Assembly (NCBI GenBank): GCA_022478985.1
Contig: JAKSZP010015893.1
Coordinates: 1-64,000, forward strand
DNA: 64,000 nt
Reading direction: 5' to 3'
DNA from: Massospora cicadina
Lineage: Eukaryota; Entomophthoromycota; Entomophthoromycetes; Entomophthorales; Entomophthoraceae
The stretch's first letter is position 1; the number at the start of each line of letters is the position of its first letter. Positions 34,459 through 45,873 of the stretch are shown one piece after another. Made by a program: the position numbers and the translations under genes. The notes below the pieces were generated by a model. The model made no database searches. It was not told where the DNA came from and worked only from the letters and a program-made list of their open reading frames with translations.

Positions 34459-36410
34459 GAACTTTTTTTTCAATCAATCTCATTTTGAATGAATTCATTA
34501 ATAAAAAGCTTTCTAATTTTCCACTGCCTCTGGCCACAACCATTTTCCAAAAATGTCCGCGGATCCACCGCCTGCTGCTCCAATGTGGGGTAGCAGTGCT
34601 CCACCGCCTAGCATTTTCCGCCCCACAGGCAAATGAGTTTGTATAGGGTCAAATAGCCCACCATCTTCTCCAGGCCGTTTTGTCCCCCCACAGGACTTAG
34701 CGCTCCACCTGGCGTGCATCCACCCTTCTCACCCCCATCATCTCTCCCTACCTCGTTCCAACATCTGATTTTGCCTTGGAGCAAATATGGGCATTTGTTC
34801 TCATATGCTGACAAGGCAATTATCAAAGTATCCACAATTGCGTTTAGTATCTGGCTTTATTGATTTTTCACATATTTAAGGGCTATTTTGATGTTGGCTT
34901 CTAAACGGAGGAGAATGCTGCAGCAGCGGCTTCTACTCCCAAAATTACAAAAACACTCATATCCCTACCACCTGAGCTCTCCTTCCTTCAGACACCACAT
35001 TGGTGGTGTCCTTTACATCCCTCCCATCTCACTTACCACCACAATTATTATATGATCAATTAATGATGGGGTTTCTGGCATACGGGACACACCCAACCTT
35101 GTCTTCGCCGTTCCTTCTGGAGCAGAGCGCATTGCTGAGCCTCGCACCACTGCCACCATAATCCCACATCACCCTGCCATAGCCCAACAAATCCCCCCAT
35201 GCTCATATTGCCCCAGCGCCATAGCATTTCTTTTGGGCTAGGGTGGATAATGGTCACCAAATTTGTCCCCTCTATTTCAGACTCAACCATTTCAAAAAAT
35301 CCTGCCCCCAAGCCACTTCTTCTGGTGTGGCCTCTGAGCCATGTTTGGTGGATTCTGAATAGGGCATTTTGTTGCCCCCTCTCTCAACGTTCTCATTTGA
35401 TGGTCCAGAGTAAGAAATTGGCATACTCCAAACCCACCCACACTATCTCACCCAATTTCAACCAAACCAATCAGAACCAGGCCTGGACAAACATTCAAAC
35501 CCAAGCTGGCCATTTGACTTCTGTTCACTAAAATCTCCATCCACTATTCCTGTGAACCAAATCCATGGAAATTATTGGCTGAGATTGATGAATCAGATAA
35601 CGTTGTCACCAATGATGACTCTGGTGAACCTCTTGGCCCACTTGATTGTGTTTGGGCAAAGTTTACAATTCTGATTCTGACAAATCCCCATCCCCTAAAT
35701 GATTCACTCCTAAACCCAATGCCATCCCTTACCAAAGTGACCACCAGCTCGCCTTAGCAGTGGTGGCCCCACCCCATTGCCCGGACCTCTGCAAAGCAGT
35801 GGCCCAATCCATTTCTCAATTCCACCAGGGGCTGAGCATAGTTGAGTTACCCCCTGATTTCCCCAAAAGAGAACAGGAGGAAATCACAAAATTGGCCACT
35901 GAAGCCACCAATGCGGTCATGCATGTGGCACAGTTAGCAGATCTCGACTCATCTGCAAAAATCACCTGACAAAGTCTCATTAAATTTTACCAGCTTCCTA
36001 AAGCCTGCATTCAATCTGAACACCAAGTATTGGAATTTTTTAAAACTGTCTACACAGATGATCTTGAGGAAGGTAATAACTTTTTGTCCGCCTACTCCTG
36101 CACCACGCTGATGCCCCCACACCCTGACTCTCCATTTTTATCCGTTTCTACAACCTCAAAGAGGATGACTAGCAAATATGTCTGTAGAAGCGCTGCCAGA
36201 CCTCCCTTCAGCCTCAGCCATGGTGGGTTAGCAATATCATGCTCCCCGCCTGGTTGGAGTTTTATTTTGGTTTTGGTTTTGGTTTTTATTTTTATTGTTT
36301 TTTTTATTTTTATTTTTGATCCGTCTGATTCTTTCATTTGGTTATTTTGCTCATTGAGTATTGGTAATGTCCATCCCCAGGTTGGCATACCTCAAATAAA
36401 ATTTATAAAT
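34459..36410 (+). mobile_element. ORF1-only LINE derivative with 14-bp TSD
   Basis: 1952 bp bracketed by TATATGAGGATGAC (34445-34458 and 36411-36424). The 3' end (36220-36410) shares GTAATGTCC, GGTTGGCATACCTC and AATAAAAT with the 3' ends of the LINE and the SINE. A proline-rich start MSADPPPAAPMWGSSAPPPS lies at 34553, 94 bp from the left end. Degraded coding follows (see next entry). I see no RT, endonuclease or zf-RVT. This resembles half-LINE elements that keep ORF1 and lose ORF2. A retroposed host transcript is possible. Confidence 0.7.
34553..36245 (+). pseudogene. ORF1-like coding sequence of the LINE derivative, degraded
   Basis: It starts at ATG 34553 with a proline-rich segment. 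Later open pieces in three frames are 35199-35531, 35575-35757 (acidic, AEIDESDNVVTNDDSGEPLG), 35760-35969 (helical, EQEEITKLATEATNAVMH) and 36030-36245. Frame changes and stops break it into at least four parts. No zinc knuckle is clear. The product is unknown; assignment to ORF1 rests on position and the LINE 3' end, not on sequence homology I can show. Confidence 0.45.
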
Positions 36411-36424
36411 TATATGAGGATGAC

Positions 36425-37162
36425 TTTCTTATCAATAAGATACCAGATGAAAGGGCCATAAGTGTATAAAACCCCTGATAACGTTCTGGAGCGCCGAGGA
36501 AATCCACTCCAGGCCTCCACTCCCATCATATTAGCACCAGGAAGCCAAAAGGTCACAAATCTTTGGTCGTAGACTATATATACCCAAAGAGCTAGTAGCA
36601 GAGGTTTACCAACCATGGAAACGCTCCCACTAGGGACCTTGCATGACCCATTTTTGTATATCCCAAGTCACCAGGATATATGTATACTTGTAGCTGACTT
36701 AATTAAAAACCTATTTTATTTGAAAAAAATCATATCATCATCTTCCCAAAATTTTTCCCTTGGGAAAAGATACTCACAGTAACGGGTTGTAAAGATCTCT
36801 TATATTTTGAAATGCAAAATGATGATCCTGGAGCTTATTTTTACCCTTAAAGAGAGCCTTACAGGGCTAACCCAGGAGCAAAAGGATTTTGTTATGGCAC
36901 TTTTTATAAAATATTTTGTCTTTTTTGATTTAGATAAACCCAAACTTGGACAAGCAAAGGAGTTGAACATTTTTCTAATATTAGGGTCAAGACTGATTTG
37001 GTTGCAACAAACATTTTGTTCCACTGCTCAAGTAGACATGTAGATGGGGAACTAGACAAGCTTTTAGAGTATGGAATACTGTTTAATGAAGACCCCCAAG
37101 GACTAGTCCCTATTATTTTTAGAAACAAAAAAGATTGGATGAACACTGAGGACTTCAAATTA
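36425..37162 (+). pseudogene. R5 linker and reverse transcriptase, first piece
   Basis: After the ORF1-only unit the linker reads TTTCTTATCA, joining INIVY to the downstream RYQMKG. Then VDGELDKLLEYGILFNEDPQ (37035-37094) and IIFRNKKDW.NTEDFKL (37110-37160), matching the fingers region (ELDKLL..GI, KKDG..R..DY.KLN) of Gypsy RT. It is cut by the MITE. Confidence 0.75.
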
Positions 37163-37668
37163 CACTGGACAACAATGATTTTGTTACATGGTTAATATTT
37201 GCTGTTTCTTATGTACTGTTGAGCGCTGATTCCATAAAAGTGAAGTCAGAAATTCCCTATAAGCTTCAGTTTTTTTGCAGATGCCCTTATTACTTCGCTA
37301 GAAAGAATATGGGCATTTAAATGCAAGTGCAATATATATGAATTATTAATTTACTTTTTGCAAAATTTTTGTTTCTTTTAAACTTTATTCCTATTAATCT
37401 ATTTCAGTTCATTAATATCCACGACAGATAAGTTTATTATGTCAACACAATAACACACTATGCCAGAAAATTAAAAAGAAGCAGATTTTAGATATGTTGA
37501 TATTGCATGTATGTATAGTAAAACGTTTTAATAAAATGGTAATTACAAAACAACTATGCCCAATAGAAAGAAACCATTTACATACTTGAAATCAGCGTTA
37601 AAAATCTTTTAATATTTAGCTGTTATCATTCTTGTAACAAACAAAAACCAAAATTTTGTTGTCCCATG
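37163..37668. mobile_element. MITE-like element with terminal inverted repeats
   Basis: 506 bp, AT-rich and without coding. Left end CACTGGACAACAATGATTTTG and right end (reversed) CATGGGACAACAAAATTTTGG are inverted repeats with few mismatches. Removing it joins DFKL directly to NAITKKDS, the unbroken RT motif. Flanks AAATTA and AGATTA may be a worn target duplication. A class II non-autonomous element is inferred. Confidence 0.6.
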
Positions 37669-37770
37669 TAATTAGAGATTAAACGCTATCACTAAAAAAG
37701 ATTCTTAACCACTCCCCTGTTTTTATGATGCTCCAGATATGTTGAAAGGTGAAAGGTATTTGTTGACCAG
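37669..37770 (+). pseudogene. R5 reverse transcriptase, second piece (cut by R6)
   Basis: AITKKDS.PLPCFYDAPDML and GERYLLTS lead to the R6 boundary. The matching continuation RNLIYDTGRLGFP is at 50404. This is the palm start (ITKKDSYPLPRIDDALD in relatives). Confidence 0.75.
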
Positions 37771-38329
37771 TGTCATAATTCTGATATTATTGGATTAAAA
37801 ACCCTAAATTGTTATGGGGTAATGAGTAGAATCTGCCAATCCTGGGTATGAGTTACGGTTTTAGAGCTCCTTGAGATGAGGTGATATCAAATTAGAATGG
37901 ATGCTTATTGGATTTGTTCCATATGAGGCGATTAGGAGATATTGATGTATGATATATAGTGGTAAATCGCCTCAAATTAGGTGATTGTGAATTTAGTGAG
38001 TGAAGAATTGCCAGAACCAAAGAGATACGGCGAACTGAATTACTAAGCAAAGGAAATAGTATCATCAAAGTCGCTGAGATATAGGCGAGATGAGATGATT
38101 GATGGAAGAGGTTGGTAATAGTTTAGAGTGAGTGGAACAGAATGGATCCGCTGTATTTAACATATTAAATAAAAGAGTATTGTGGTAGCAAGTGCTCCAT
38201 AATTATCAAAAGTTTATTCTGTTGTTATGAGGATAAAGATCTTTATATTGTTGGTCCTAAAGCTCAGTGGGCTGAACCCTGTACAAAAACTCTTTAACGT
38301 ATCTCCAGCATAATGCCAAATTTATAGCA
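37771..38329 (+). repeat. R6 5' LTR
   Basis: 559 bp, TGTCATAATTCTG to TATAGCA. It includes an inverted repeat AATCGCCT/AGGTGATT near 37965-37986 and a likely polyadenylation region AAATAAAAG near 38167. Confidence 0.9.
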
Positions 38330-38330
38330 G

Positions 38331-38349
38331 TGGTGCTCACTACAGGGGG
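38331..38349 (+). other. R6 primer-binding site
   Basis: TGGTGCTCACTACAGGGGG, one base after the LTR. Confidence 0.85.
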
Positions 38350-38395
38350 CCATTAATCAATCACAAAAATAATAAAAATTCCTCAGTCGCTGGCT

Positions 38396-39740
38396 ATGTT
38401 ATATCAGGCTTACTTTAGCAAGGAATCTTCCCAACACTACAACCGTTGAATATGTGGAACTCAAGCTTGCCCTGGACGCTGTGCTACAATGGAAGAAGGA
38501 GTTTCTGCTTGAGGTTTTTATTGATAAGATGTCTCCATTTAATCGTGATGGGAACATCCATGGATTCTTTAAGCATTTTGAGTTTGCAGTGGAAGGATCT
38601 TCAGATCAGCATAAAACCAAATTACTAATAGCCACCTTGGATGTTGAAAACGCTGACCAAGTTAATTGCTATCTTCCCAACCGTTCTGTTAACTATCAAG
38701 AAGTGTAGATAAGCTGTGCTGTGGTTGTTTTGAGGAACTTTTAAAGATGGCACAACGGAAGGCTGAGTTCTTCACCTTCAGGTTTTAGCATACTGAGGCC
38801 CTCACCACGTTTGCTGATTAAATTAAAGCAGAAGCCCATGTGTTACTTGAGGCAGGGACTTTAATTGAATCTGACATATGCATAACGTTGACCTCCGCTG
38901 TGAAACCATATCATGAGCTTTTGAATGCCATGGCCTCAAATTTAGAGGAAGATGTACCCTTGCTTAAACTCAATTTAATTTTATGTCATCTATTTGCTAC
39001 CTTCTCTCCGCACATTATAGAGCAGAAACCTACAACTTTCTCTGCCAGTTTTTTATTTGGGGGAATTATCCCTCCCTGTTCAGCGTCTATTTAGTAACAC
39101 AGCCTTATTATCACTGCACGCCTAGCTCCCAACTGAGTTGCCATCATCAGTTCAACTATTGGGTGGGGCCTGTTTACAACGCTCAAACCCAGTCCAACTT
39201 TTGGGGCGGCCCATTTTACAACAATCAAGGATTTAGGTCTTATGGGATCAATTGGTTTTTTTGCAATCTCTCTGGGCACCTGGCCAGAAGTTGCCTCAAT
39301 CGTCAGGTCCATTACATACCGCAGGAGCAGTACAATCATGGAAAAGTCAAAGCGTAGTAAAGATGGGACACTCTACCTTCGCTAATCTGACTCAAAACGT
39401 CCCACCTGGACTTATCCCTGTACATTCAGTGGAAGTTCCTCAGTATGACGATGCCTTCTTATAAAGGAAGCCAGCTGGAGTGGTGAATGTGCTGACATGA
39501 GCACAATTTAAGGACACGTCAGAAGCAGGCCCCCAGGAGCAACCAAAGCCTTATTATTGTCAATTGTTTGACCAACTTTCTTCAGATGAACCAGATCCAT
39601 TCGCTGATGCGCTTCTTTTAAAAGTAGTGAATGCTTCCCTTCCTGTGGACGTTATTGTTAAAAATACCTTAAAGTTGGGGAGAAATTATGAGCTTCCTAG
39701 GAAAACGAGGTCTGTTAAATGTCCACGTTTTAAACAATCA
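38396..39740 (+). pseudogene. R6 gag, degraded
   Basis: ATG 38396 opens MLYQAYFSKESS. The capsid-like core is open at 38454-38708 (ELKLALDAVLQWKKEFLL, then SPFNRDGNIHGFFKHFEFA). The zinc knuckle WFFCNLSGHLARSC (39256-39297) keeps the second C, the H and the last C, but the first C is W. Capsid and nucleocapsid roles are inferred from order and relatives. Confidence 0.75.
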
Positions 39741-40747
39741 GAATGAATCTTACTCTGAGTGTACTTACTGTGACATTGACGTAGAAAAAACACAAGTCTT
39801 CACTATAATTGATATGGGTGCCCCGATCAACATATTGTCCACAAAGTTGGTGGTAAAATTGGCACTAAAGCATGACGTAGAACATCATATGGTGTATGGG
39901 ACTGCAGAAATTGAAGGCATGGCCTCTGAAGGAGCGTACGTGCGCTACCCTTGCAGGTTAGGTCAATTGTCATTGTAGCCCCAGTCATCATGCTACCAAA
40001 CAATAACTATGACCTGTTAATCAGAAACGCTTTTATGCGCCACTTTGGGATTGTTGTTGATATGACAGAAGAGACCTTTGAAATTCTGGGGCAGCAGATC
40101 CCAATATACTTCACTTCCAGCAGATGCCAATGGATCCGGTGCACATGGGTCACATTAACCTTGCATATGGTGATGGGGTTATTCTGGTTCACTACCATCG
40201 ACTAAAGAGAAAGACATAGGCCCTTACCTATAAAATTTATTAATATCAAGGGCTACCGCTTAAAGCTTCTGGCCCTATATTTATCCCCTCTGGATACCAA
40301 GTAATCATAAAACTGAGTTAGAGGTGGAAGCGCCTGGTGGGCTATATGGGGAGGTCATTGAACACTATCAGCAATTGCAGCTTGAGCCACACGTGGCCCC
40401 AGGCATTATACTTTTGGGGCATGGTGAGATCAAGGTTTTGGTAGCAAAGCTTCAGAATGGACTGATGCAAATCCGTTGACACCAAATAGTGGCGTATCTA
40501 CATTTTATCCCAGATGACGAGGTCCTCCAGGTTCACGTGTTTGATTCGCTGGTTGAATTTGGTCTTCCCATTGAACCACAGCTCAGCGTAATGACAGTTA
40601 AACCATGTGAAAATTCAATGGGGTTAACAGAAGATCAAAAAATCAAGCGGAAGCCTTACTTAAAAATACAAAGATATATTTGCTGTCAATGATCATGATT
40701 TAGGGTGCGCACAAAGAGTGATCCATTGAGTGGACACTGGGGATCAT
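39741..40747 (+). pseudogene. R6 retropepsin and linker (cut by R7)
   Basis: TIIDMGAPINILSTKLVVKL: the active site DSG/DTG is DMG (39811-39819). Then NNNYDLLIRNAFM and EETFEILGQQIPIYF, as in R4. The sequence runs to GGACACTGGGGATCAT where R7 begins; in R4 the same place continues as GATCATCCTCCCATCAG. Confidence 0.75.
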
Positions 40748-41874
40748 TGTCAGGCAAACAGCAAGTTCTTATTTTTATACTGGCCTGCCAGCTTAGGTGC
40801 TGAAGCACCCAAACGACAAACCTGAATGCCAGTGGCACTGCTGCTGGTACAACGGTTATAGAACTAGGAAGAAATTCTGCCAGTAAGTACCCATGAGCCA
40901 TAATCATGTGTAGGCACCTAGCAAAATATCAAGTGAATATGGCCATAAACCCCAAGGGTTGTTGATATATAGGCAGAAGGGGTGGTTTAGTTTTTTGGTA
41001 TAAAAACTGGAATTTGGGTAAAGGGATCTTATTGGAAAGATATATAGAAAAAATCGACCAACAATTTTTCTCAGTGTAATGCAACTGATTAAATAGTGTT
41101 TGATTGGTAGTGGGTCAAAGCAGGGATCAAGTCCCTCAAATTTGACTTAACTCGGTGAATTCTTGGGAAAGGGGGCAGATAATTTCAATTGGAACCAACA
41201 TTGAAGAATTTAACTGCAGGCTGAGATGCTTTTGGTTCATCTTCAAACGCATGGACTGATACTCAACTGTGTTTAGTCAGTTGATGTGACAGCATTTGGC
41301 CTGACAAGCAATGGGGATTCCCTAGGGCCACCCCACATAGAGGCGGTCCCAATTGGTTGGAAATGGGTTCAGGATGGCCAACCCACCAGTGCCCGGTTGC
41401 TGGAGCGTTTGTATAGCCAAATAAGTGGTTTCAGTTGCAATTCCCAATTCTTGAACTAGGATTTTTTATTGGTGACAATTCCCCAGCAATTTTGAAGGGG
41501 ATTTAGAAATACCAATCATCTCACTTGAAGGCTCAATGTTGTCCACAATTCCTGCTGATAATTCTCTTATGGTCTTGTTCCAAATATCAGATTTCTGATC
41601 ATTAGGTTTTTCTCCCATCGGTTTCAGCCCTTTCAACTTTGATTTGGTAATCTTGGCGCAGATTTCCTCAATTAGGTGGACAAGTTCAGCCGAGATGAGC
41701 AAGGGTACCAGGGGAGGAATCTTTAGAGGGAGTTCAGTTACCTAGCGCTCATCTACCACGTGGGCGAGATTTCCCTGGGTGACGAGAGGTACAGCCACCC
41801 TCTTTGGACCCTTCTTGTTTGGGAATGGGAAAATTGCCCGATCTATGCAAAGGGGACATTCCCCTGGACTTACA
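40748..41874 (-). repeat. R7 3' LTR
   Basis: TGTCAGGCAAACAGC to GGACTTACA. It matches 45624-46749 along its whole length. It contains open minus-strand segments (40686-40907, 41466-41702, 41742-41966) described in the findings. Confidence 0.88.
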
Positions 41875-41966
41875 TAACCCTTTCCTTTTGCAAAAGGAGG
41901 GGCACCACCGCCAGGAAACTGCAAAAGGACTACATCTTTGTGCGCCTTGGGCAACATGATTGCCAT
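41466..41966 (-). pseudogene. R7 ORF3: open frame running from after pol through the PPT into the 3' LTR
   Basis: The minus strand opens at 41966 (MAIMLPKAHKD), passes through the polypurine tract as FAKGKG, enters the LTR at 41874 and continues as CIDRAIFPFPNKK and VTQGNLAHVVDER. A stop follows (TGG to TAG against the other LTR), then the same frame resumes at 41702 (LISAELVHLIEEICAKI, PSSEM). The 5' LTR has the same frame (46749-46101) with a single stop. No family recognised: it has alternating basic and acidic patches and no signal peptide. Confidence 0.5.
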
Positions 41967-41989
41967 CTAGGTTGCAACTTTTGGGGGAG

Positions 41990-42190
41990 GATGGGAATAT
42001 CTGGATGGGACTTGTTAAACGCCTTGACCAGTTTTATGCAATTTGAACAATCTCATTCCTTGACCCAACAGTTCTTATAATCCAGATAACCCTTCCAGGC
42101 AACAAGATACTGAACTGACCTCCGAGATTTATGGGACGCTAAGATGTTTTCCACCTCAGCTTCTTCAGCATCCTCAATTACTATTGGCTC
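41990..42190 (-). pseudogene. R7 integrase C-terminal chromodomain
   Basis: The minus strand gives EAEVENILASHKSRRSVQYL then VAWKGYLDYKNCWVKE, a stop, and CIKLVKAFNKSHP. In intact chromodomains the core reads YLVKWKGY and then ENTWEP; here YLVAWKGY and NCWVKE keep the aromatic cage residues Y, W and W. The domain binds methylated histone tails in the well-studied family members and would steer integration to heterochromatin. One stop lies before the last helix. Confidence 0.85.
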
Positions 42191-43345
42191 AGGATTAGTG
42201 GGAATGGTCCCCTTGAATGGGGACAACTATGATATGTGGAAGATGGGGTGCTGTTTCCAATGAGTTGACAGCTTTAACCAGAAAACACCATTGCCCAAGT
42301 CTTCCTCCACCAGGTGGGGAACCAAACGCTTGCTTGCAAACTTCCAGGAAGGTACCTACATCCACAAATGGCGCGTATATAATATAACATATGAGCCCAC
42401 CACTATATCATGGCCAGGAAGCTGTTTTTGATCCGCAAACCGCTTGTAATCATTGATAGCCTTTGTGAGATGCTCCCACAATAAGGACTGGGTAGACCAA
42501 ATGTGCTTCATGTGAATTGCACCAGCAGGGACCTCTGGAAACAGACAGGGACCGACCAAAAAAGAGGGATTATACCCCAACGTTGCTTCATAGGGAGAAA
42601 ACCCCATAGAAGCGTGAGTTTCATTATTGTAGGCAAATTGGGCGATGGGTAAATCATTGGCCCAGGCTTTTGTGCGGCTGCCATGTAGCAATGCAAATAC
42701 AGCTCCAAAATTTTGTTAACCTGCTTGGTTTGTCTTTCAGACTGGGGCAATATGTGGTGGAACGGCAGGGGTGATTTTTAGTATGGATAAAAGCTCATTC
42801 CAGAAATGTGCTGTAAACTGGGGCCCACTGTCACTGATGATTTCCTGCTGGAGACCAAACATTGAGAATAAATGGCGTATGAAGAGACGAGTGGTTTCTT
42901 CTGACATAATCACAGAAGAGCATGGAATAAATAAGGAAAAAGATAAACTAATCGACCACCACCATCACTGCTGTAAATCCATTAGAACAGGAAAGTTCAA
43001 CAATAAAATCCACGGACGCTGATGTCCCTGGACCCTCCGCCTGTTGTAAAGGATGAAGAAGACCCTTCCTTCCTGATCATTCTGATTTGGCCCATGCACA
43101 AGTAACACAATTGGCGATCCAGGATGGTATTTCCTCTGATAAACCCGCCCAATTAAAAGATTATTTGATCAACTTGATACATTTCTTATTAACCAGATGG
43201 CCAATTGTGGGAGGATTTTGATGTGCCCAAAATATATCAGCTCTGAAGAGAGGGGAAATCCAAACCTGCGACTGAAAATAAATGAGATCCTACACCAGGG
43301 AATATAAGGAATGTTTGCGAGTTTGAAGGGACAATTGTGATACTA
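42191..43345 (-). pseudogene. R7 integrase, degraded
   Basis: Pieces in several frames: the second catalytic D region SDSGPQFTAHFWNE (about 42800-42840), PQSERQTKQVNKILELYLHCY (42690-42750) where the catalytic E of TERVN is K, and then LPIAQFAYNNETHASMGFSP and YEATLGYNPSF (42560-42640), typical of chromoviral integrase. The segment 42356-42691 is the longest open piece. Inactive. Confidence 0.8.
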
Positions 43346-44980
43346 ACTCTAATCCTTCAGGGCAGGTCTCTGAGCTGCTAAAACCCGTGAAATAAGCAGA
43401 GCATTGGGAGCTAAGTATACTGCCATGACCATGGGCAGTGCAATAGATAAAATTTGGGTGGTGGGAATCACAGTAACCATGTCCACTTTATCCAAGTCCG
43501 TGGGGCAATTAGCTGAGTTGTGGCTAAGGAAATTGGGAAAAACATTTAACGTACCATTCACAAATTTGTATTTAAAATTGAATCTGCATAAATCCCAATA
43601 GGTACTAGCTTGCCTATGTGCCAATTTTTGTGGTTTACGGAAATACAGAAGAGCTTGGTGATCTGTAGATGCAGTTAACTCATGCTAGGCACCCTGTAAC
43701 AGATACCACCAATGAGTTGACGCCCATGTTATGGCTGCCACCTCCTTATTGTAAATGGCCCATGATTGCTCAGTAGAGGAAATTTTTAAAAATAGGAGAA
43801 TGGATGTTTTTAAACCATCATGCTCCTGGAGCAGAACTTCCCCAACTGCTACTGATGAAGCATAACATGTGATGATATATGGTTTGGAAATGTCCACGTG
43901 TTTTAGGATGGGGGGAGATAGGAACACCTCTTTAATTGACTTGAACGCCTTCTGGCACTCGGGAGTCCAACAGAAAGGTACATTCTTACCCAAGAGTGGG
44001 TGAAGCAGAGCGGCTAACTGAGAAAGGGCTGGGGAAAATTTCTTCAGGAAAATAATGGTGCCCAAAGAACTTCTTAGTTGTTTTTGGGTTGTTGGAGTTG
44101 TCCATTTGTGGATGGCGTCCATCTTGTTGAAGGGAACCGCAAATCCATCTTTTAGGACTAGGTTCCTGAGAATGGTAACTTCCTCCTTATAAAACTTGCA
44201 TTTCGAAGGCTTGACAAACAGGCTCGCCTTGTGCAAAGCAGCCATGACCGCCTCCAAATCTTTTGCATGTTGTTTGGGAGTTGGGGAGTGAACCAAGATG
44301 TCATCAATATATGTGACTACACAAGTAGACCAGAGGTCGCCCAGCATGCTATCAATCATTCTTTGGAGTGTGGATGGGGCGTTCTTCAACCCAAAGGGTA
44401 TTATGCGGAATTGAAAAATATCTCATATTGTTCAAATCGCGGTAAGCCATTCTTGACCTTCCATTACCCATATTTGGTTGGAGGCATTAACGAAATCAAG
44501 CTTAAAGAACACCCAAGACTTAGTGATCACTTGACTGATAGTTTTCTCCAGAGGCAAAAGGTAGGGATCGCTCACTGTAATTTTATTTAGGTGTCCATAA
44601 TCCATGCAGGGATGGAGGGACCATCAGCCTTCTTGGCAAAAACAATGGTAGAGGCAATTAGTGACGTCTTTTTAAATAACCACCCTTTCTTAAGCATATA
44701 GTCTAACCAGTTTTGAGTGCAACCATCTCCGCTGTGTGTGGATACAAAGGACAGTTGATGTTCACCAACTGTACAGTTGTTCAGAATCCTAAGTCAAATT
44801 TGGTGTGATAGGGAAGACGTCCGCCTTCTCAGAATCAAAGATACTTCAATAGCACATCAATTCTTTGGGAAAATAAGATGAAAGTCCGCAGGGGAAACGA
44901 GGGAAGTAATGGAGCTGCGGCCTTGAGTTTTCTTAAGGGTATTTACTAAAATAAATTCTCACTCCTTTTGATCATTAGCA
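43346..44980 (-). pseudogene. R7 reverse transcriptase and RNase H
   Basis: A 234-codon open stretch (44389-43685) holds KNAPSTLQRMIDSMLGDLW, the intact catalytic box YIDD (44311-44300), SPTPKQHAKDLEAVM and the thumb and RNase H start (PYIITCYASSVAVGEVLLQ). Upstream, ITVSDPYLLPLEKTISQV in another frame is the palm start, and FKYKFVNGTLNVFPNFLSHN (43500-43560) is the RNase H end. It is the best-kept RT catalytic site in the window, though frameshifts separate the pieces. Confidence 0.85.
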
Positions 44981-45123
44981 AATGAAAACATATATGACTC
45001 CAGGTGAATTTTTACATGTTGTCAGCGCCACCATCCAACCCCCAATATTACTGGAAACACCAAGTTTGGCATTGCTGAGAACTGATCGCAAAAGCTAAAC
45101 TGATGTACTGATAAAGGAACCAG

Positions 45124-45873
45124 TCAAAGGACTAGATATGAGGTCTGGGAGGCTGATGAAGCAACCATCACCGAAGGACCTAGGTCCAGGTCAAGCTCCA
45201 ATTTTTGGGCTAGCTCAACACTCATAAAATTACCCACATCTCTGGTATCCACCAAAGCCTCAAAGGAGACGTGGTGAGACCCAATACTATTCTTCATGGG
45301 CAGTAAAAAGTAGGCGAGATTCTCCTTATTGGCAGCTGTAGTTAAATCTGTAGATATGGAAGAGATGGTACTAGGATTGGGAGAAACCACTAGGTTCATA
45401 GCAGGAGTAAACCCTCCATAAGTCAGAATGCCAGAACATACTGACATGGGCACAATGGCCGCGGCAGCTAAGGGATGTGGTTTGGAAGATTTGAGAGTGA
45501 TTAGACAATTGTGGCCATAGTAAAATTTCTTCACAACCTGATTCAGCTGAGAAAAAAGGACCATTGCTATGCCCATAAGAACAAGAAAGGCGGAAATGGT
45601 TAGGAATGATGGTTGGTCGATTAAGTCAGGAAAACAGCAAGTTATTTTTAGACTGGCCTTCCAGCTTAGGTGCTGAAGCACCCAAACGGCAAATCCCAAT
45701 GCCAGTGTCACTGCTGCTGGTACGACGGTTATAGAACTAGGAAGAATTTCTGCCAGTAAGTACACATGAGCCATAATCGTGTGTAGGCACCTAGAAAAAT
45801 ACCAGGGGAATATGGCCATAAACCTCGAGGCTTGTTGGAATATAGGTGGAAAGGGAGGTTTAGTTTTCAACAT
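45124..45873 (-). pseudogene. R7 LTR-initiated frame fused to retropepsin remnant
   Basis: A 249-codon open frame starts inside the 5' LTR (45873), includes a hydrophobic stretch (ILPSSITVVPAAVTLALGFA then VWVL), leaves the LTR at 45624, and ends in the protease: FEALVDTRDVGNFMSVELAQ, where the active site DSG reads DTR (45249-45241). The hydrophobic piece is also open in the other LTR. I take it as a chance product of gag deletion, although its length is notable. No activity expected. Confidence 0.65.

Noticed and set aside
34513..34835. Overlapping minus-strand glycine-rich ORFs
   Set aside because: They mirror the proline-rich plus-strand ORF at 34553; a codon-composition shadow.
36092..36388. 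98-codon minus-strand ORF rich in KIKIKTKTK
   Set aside because: It is the reverse reading of a T-rich low-complexity tract in the 3' part of the ORF1-only unit, not a gene.
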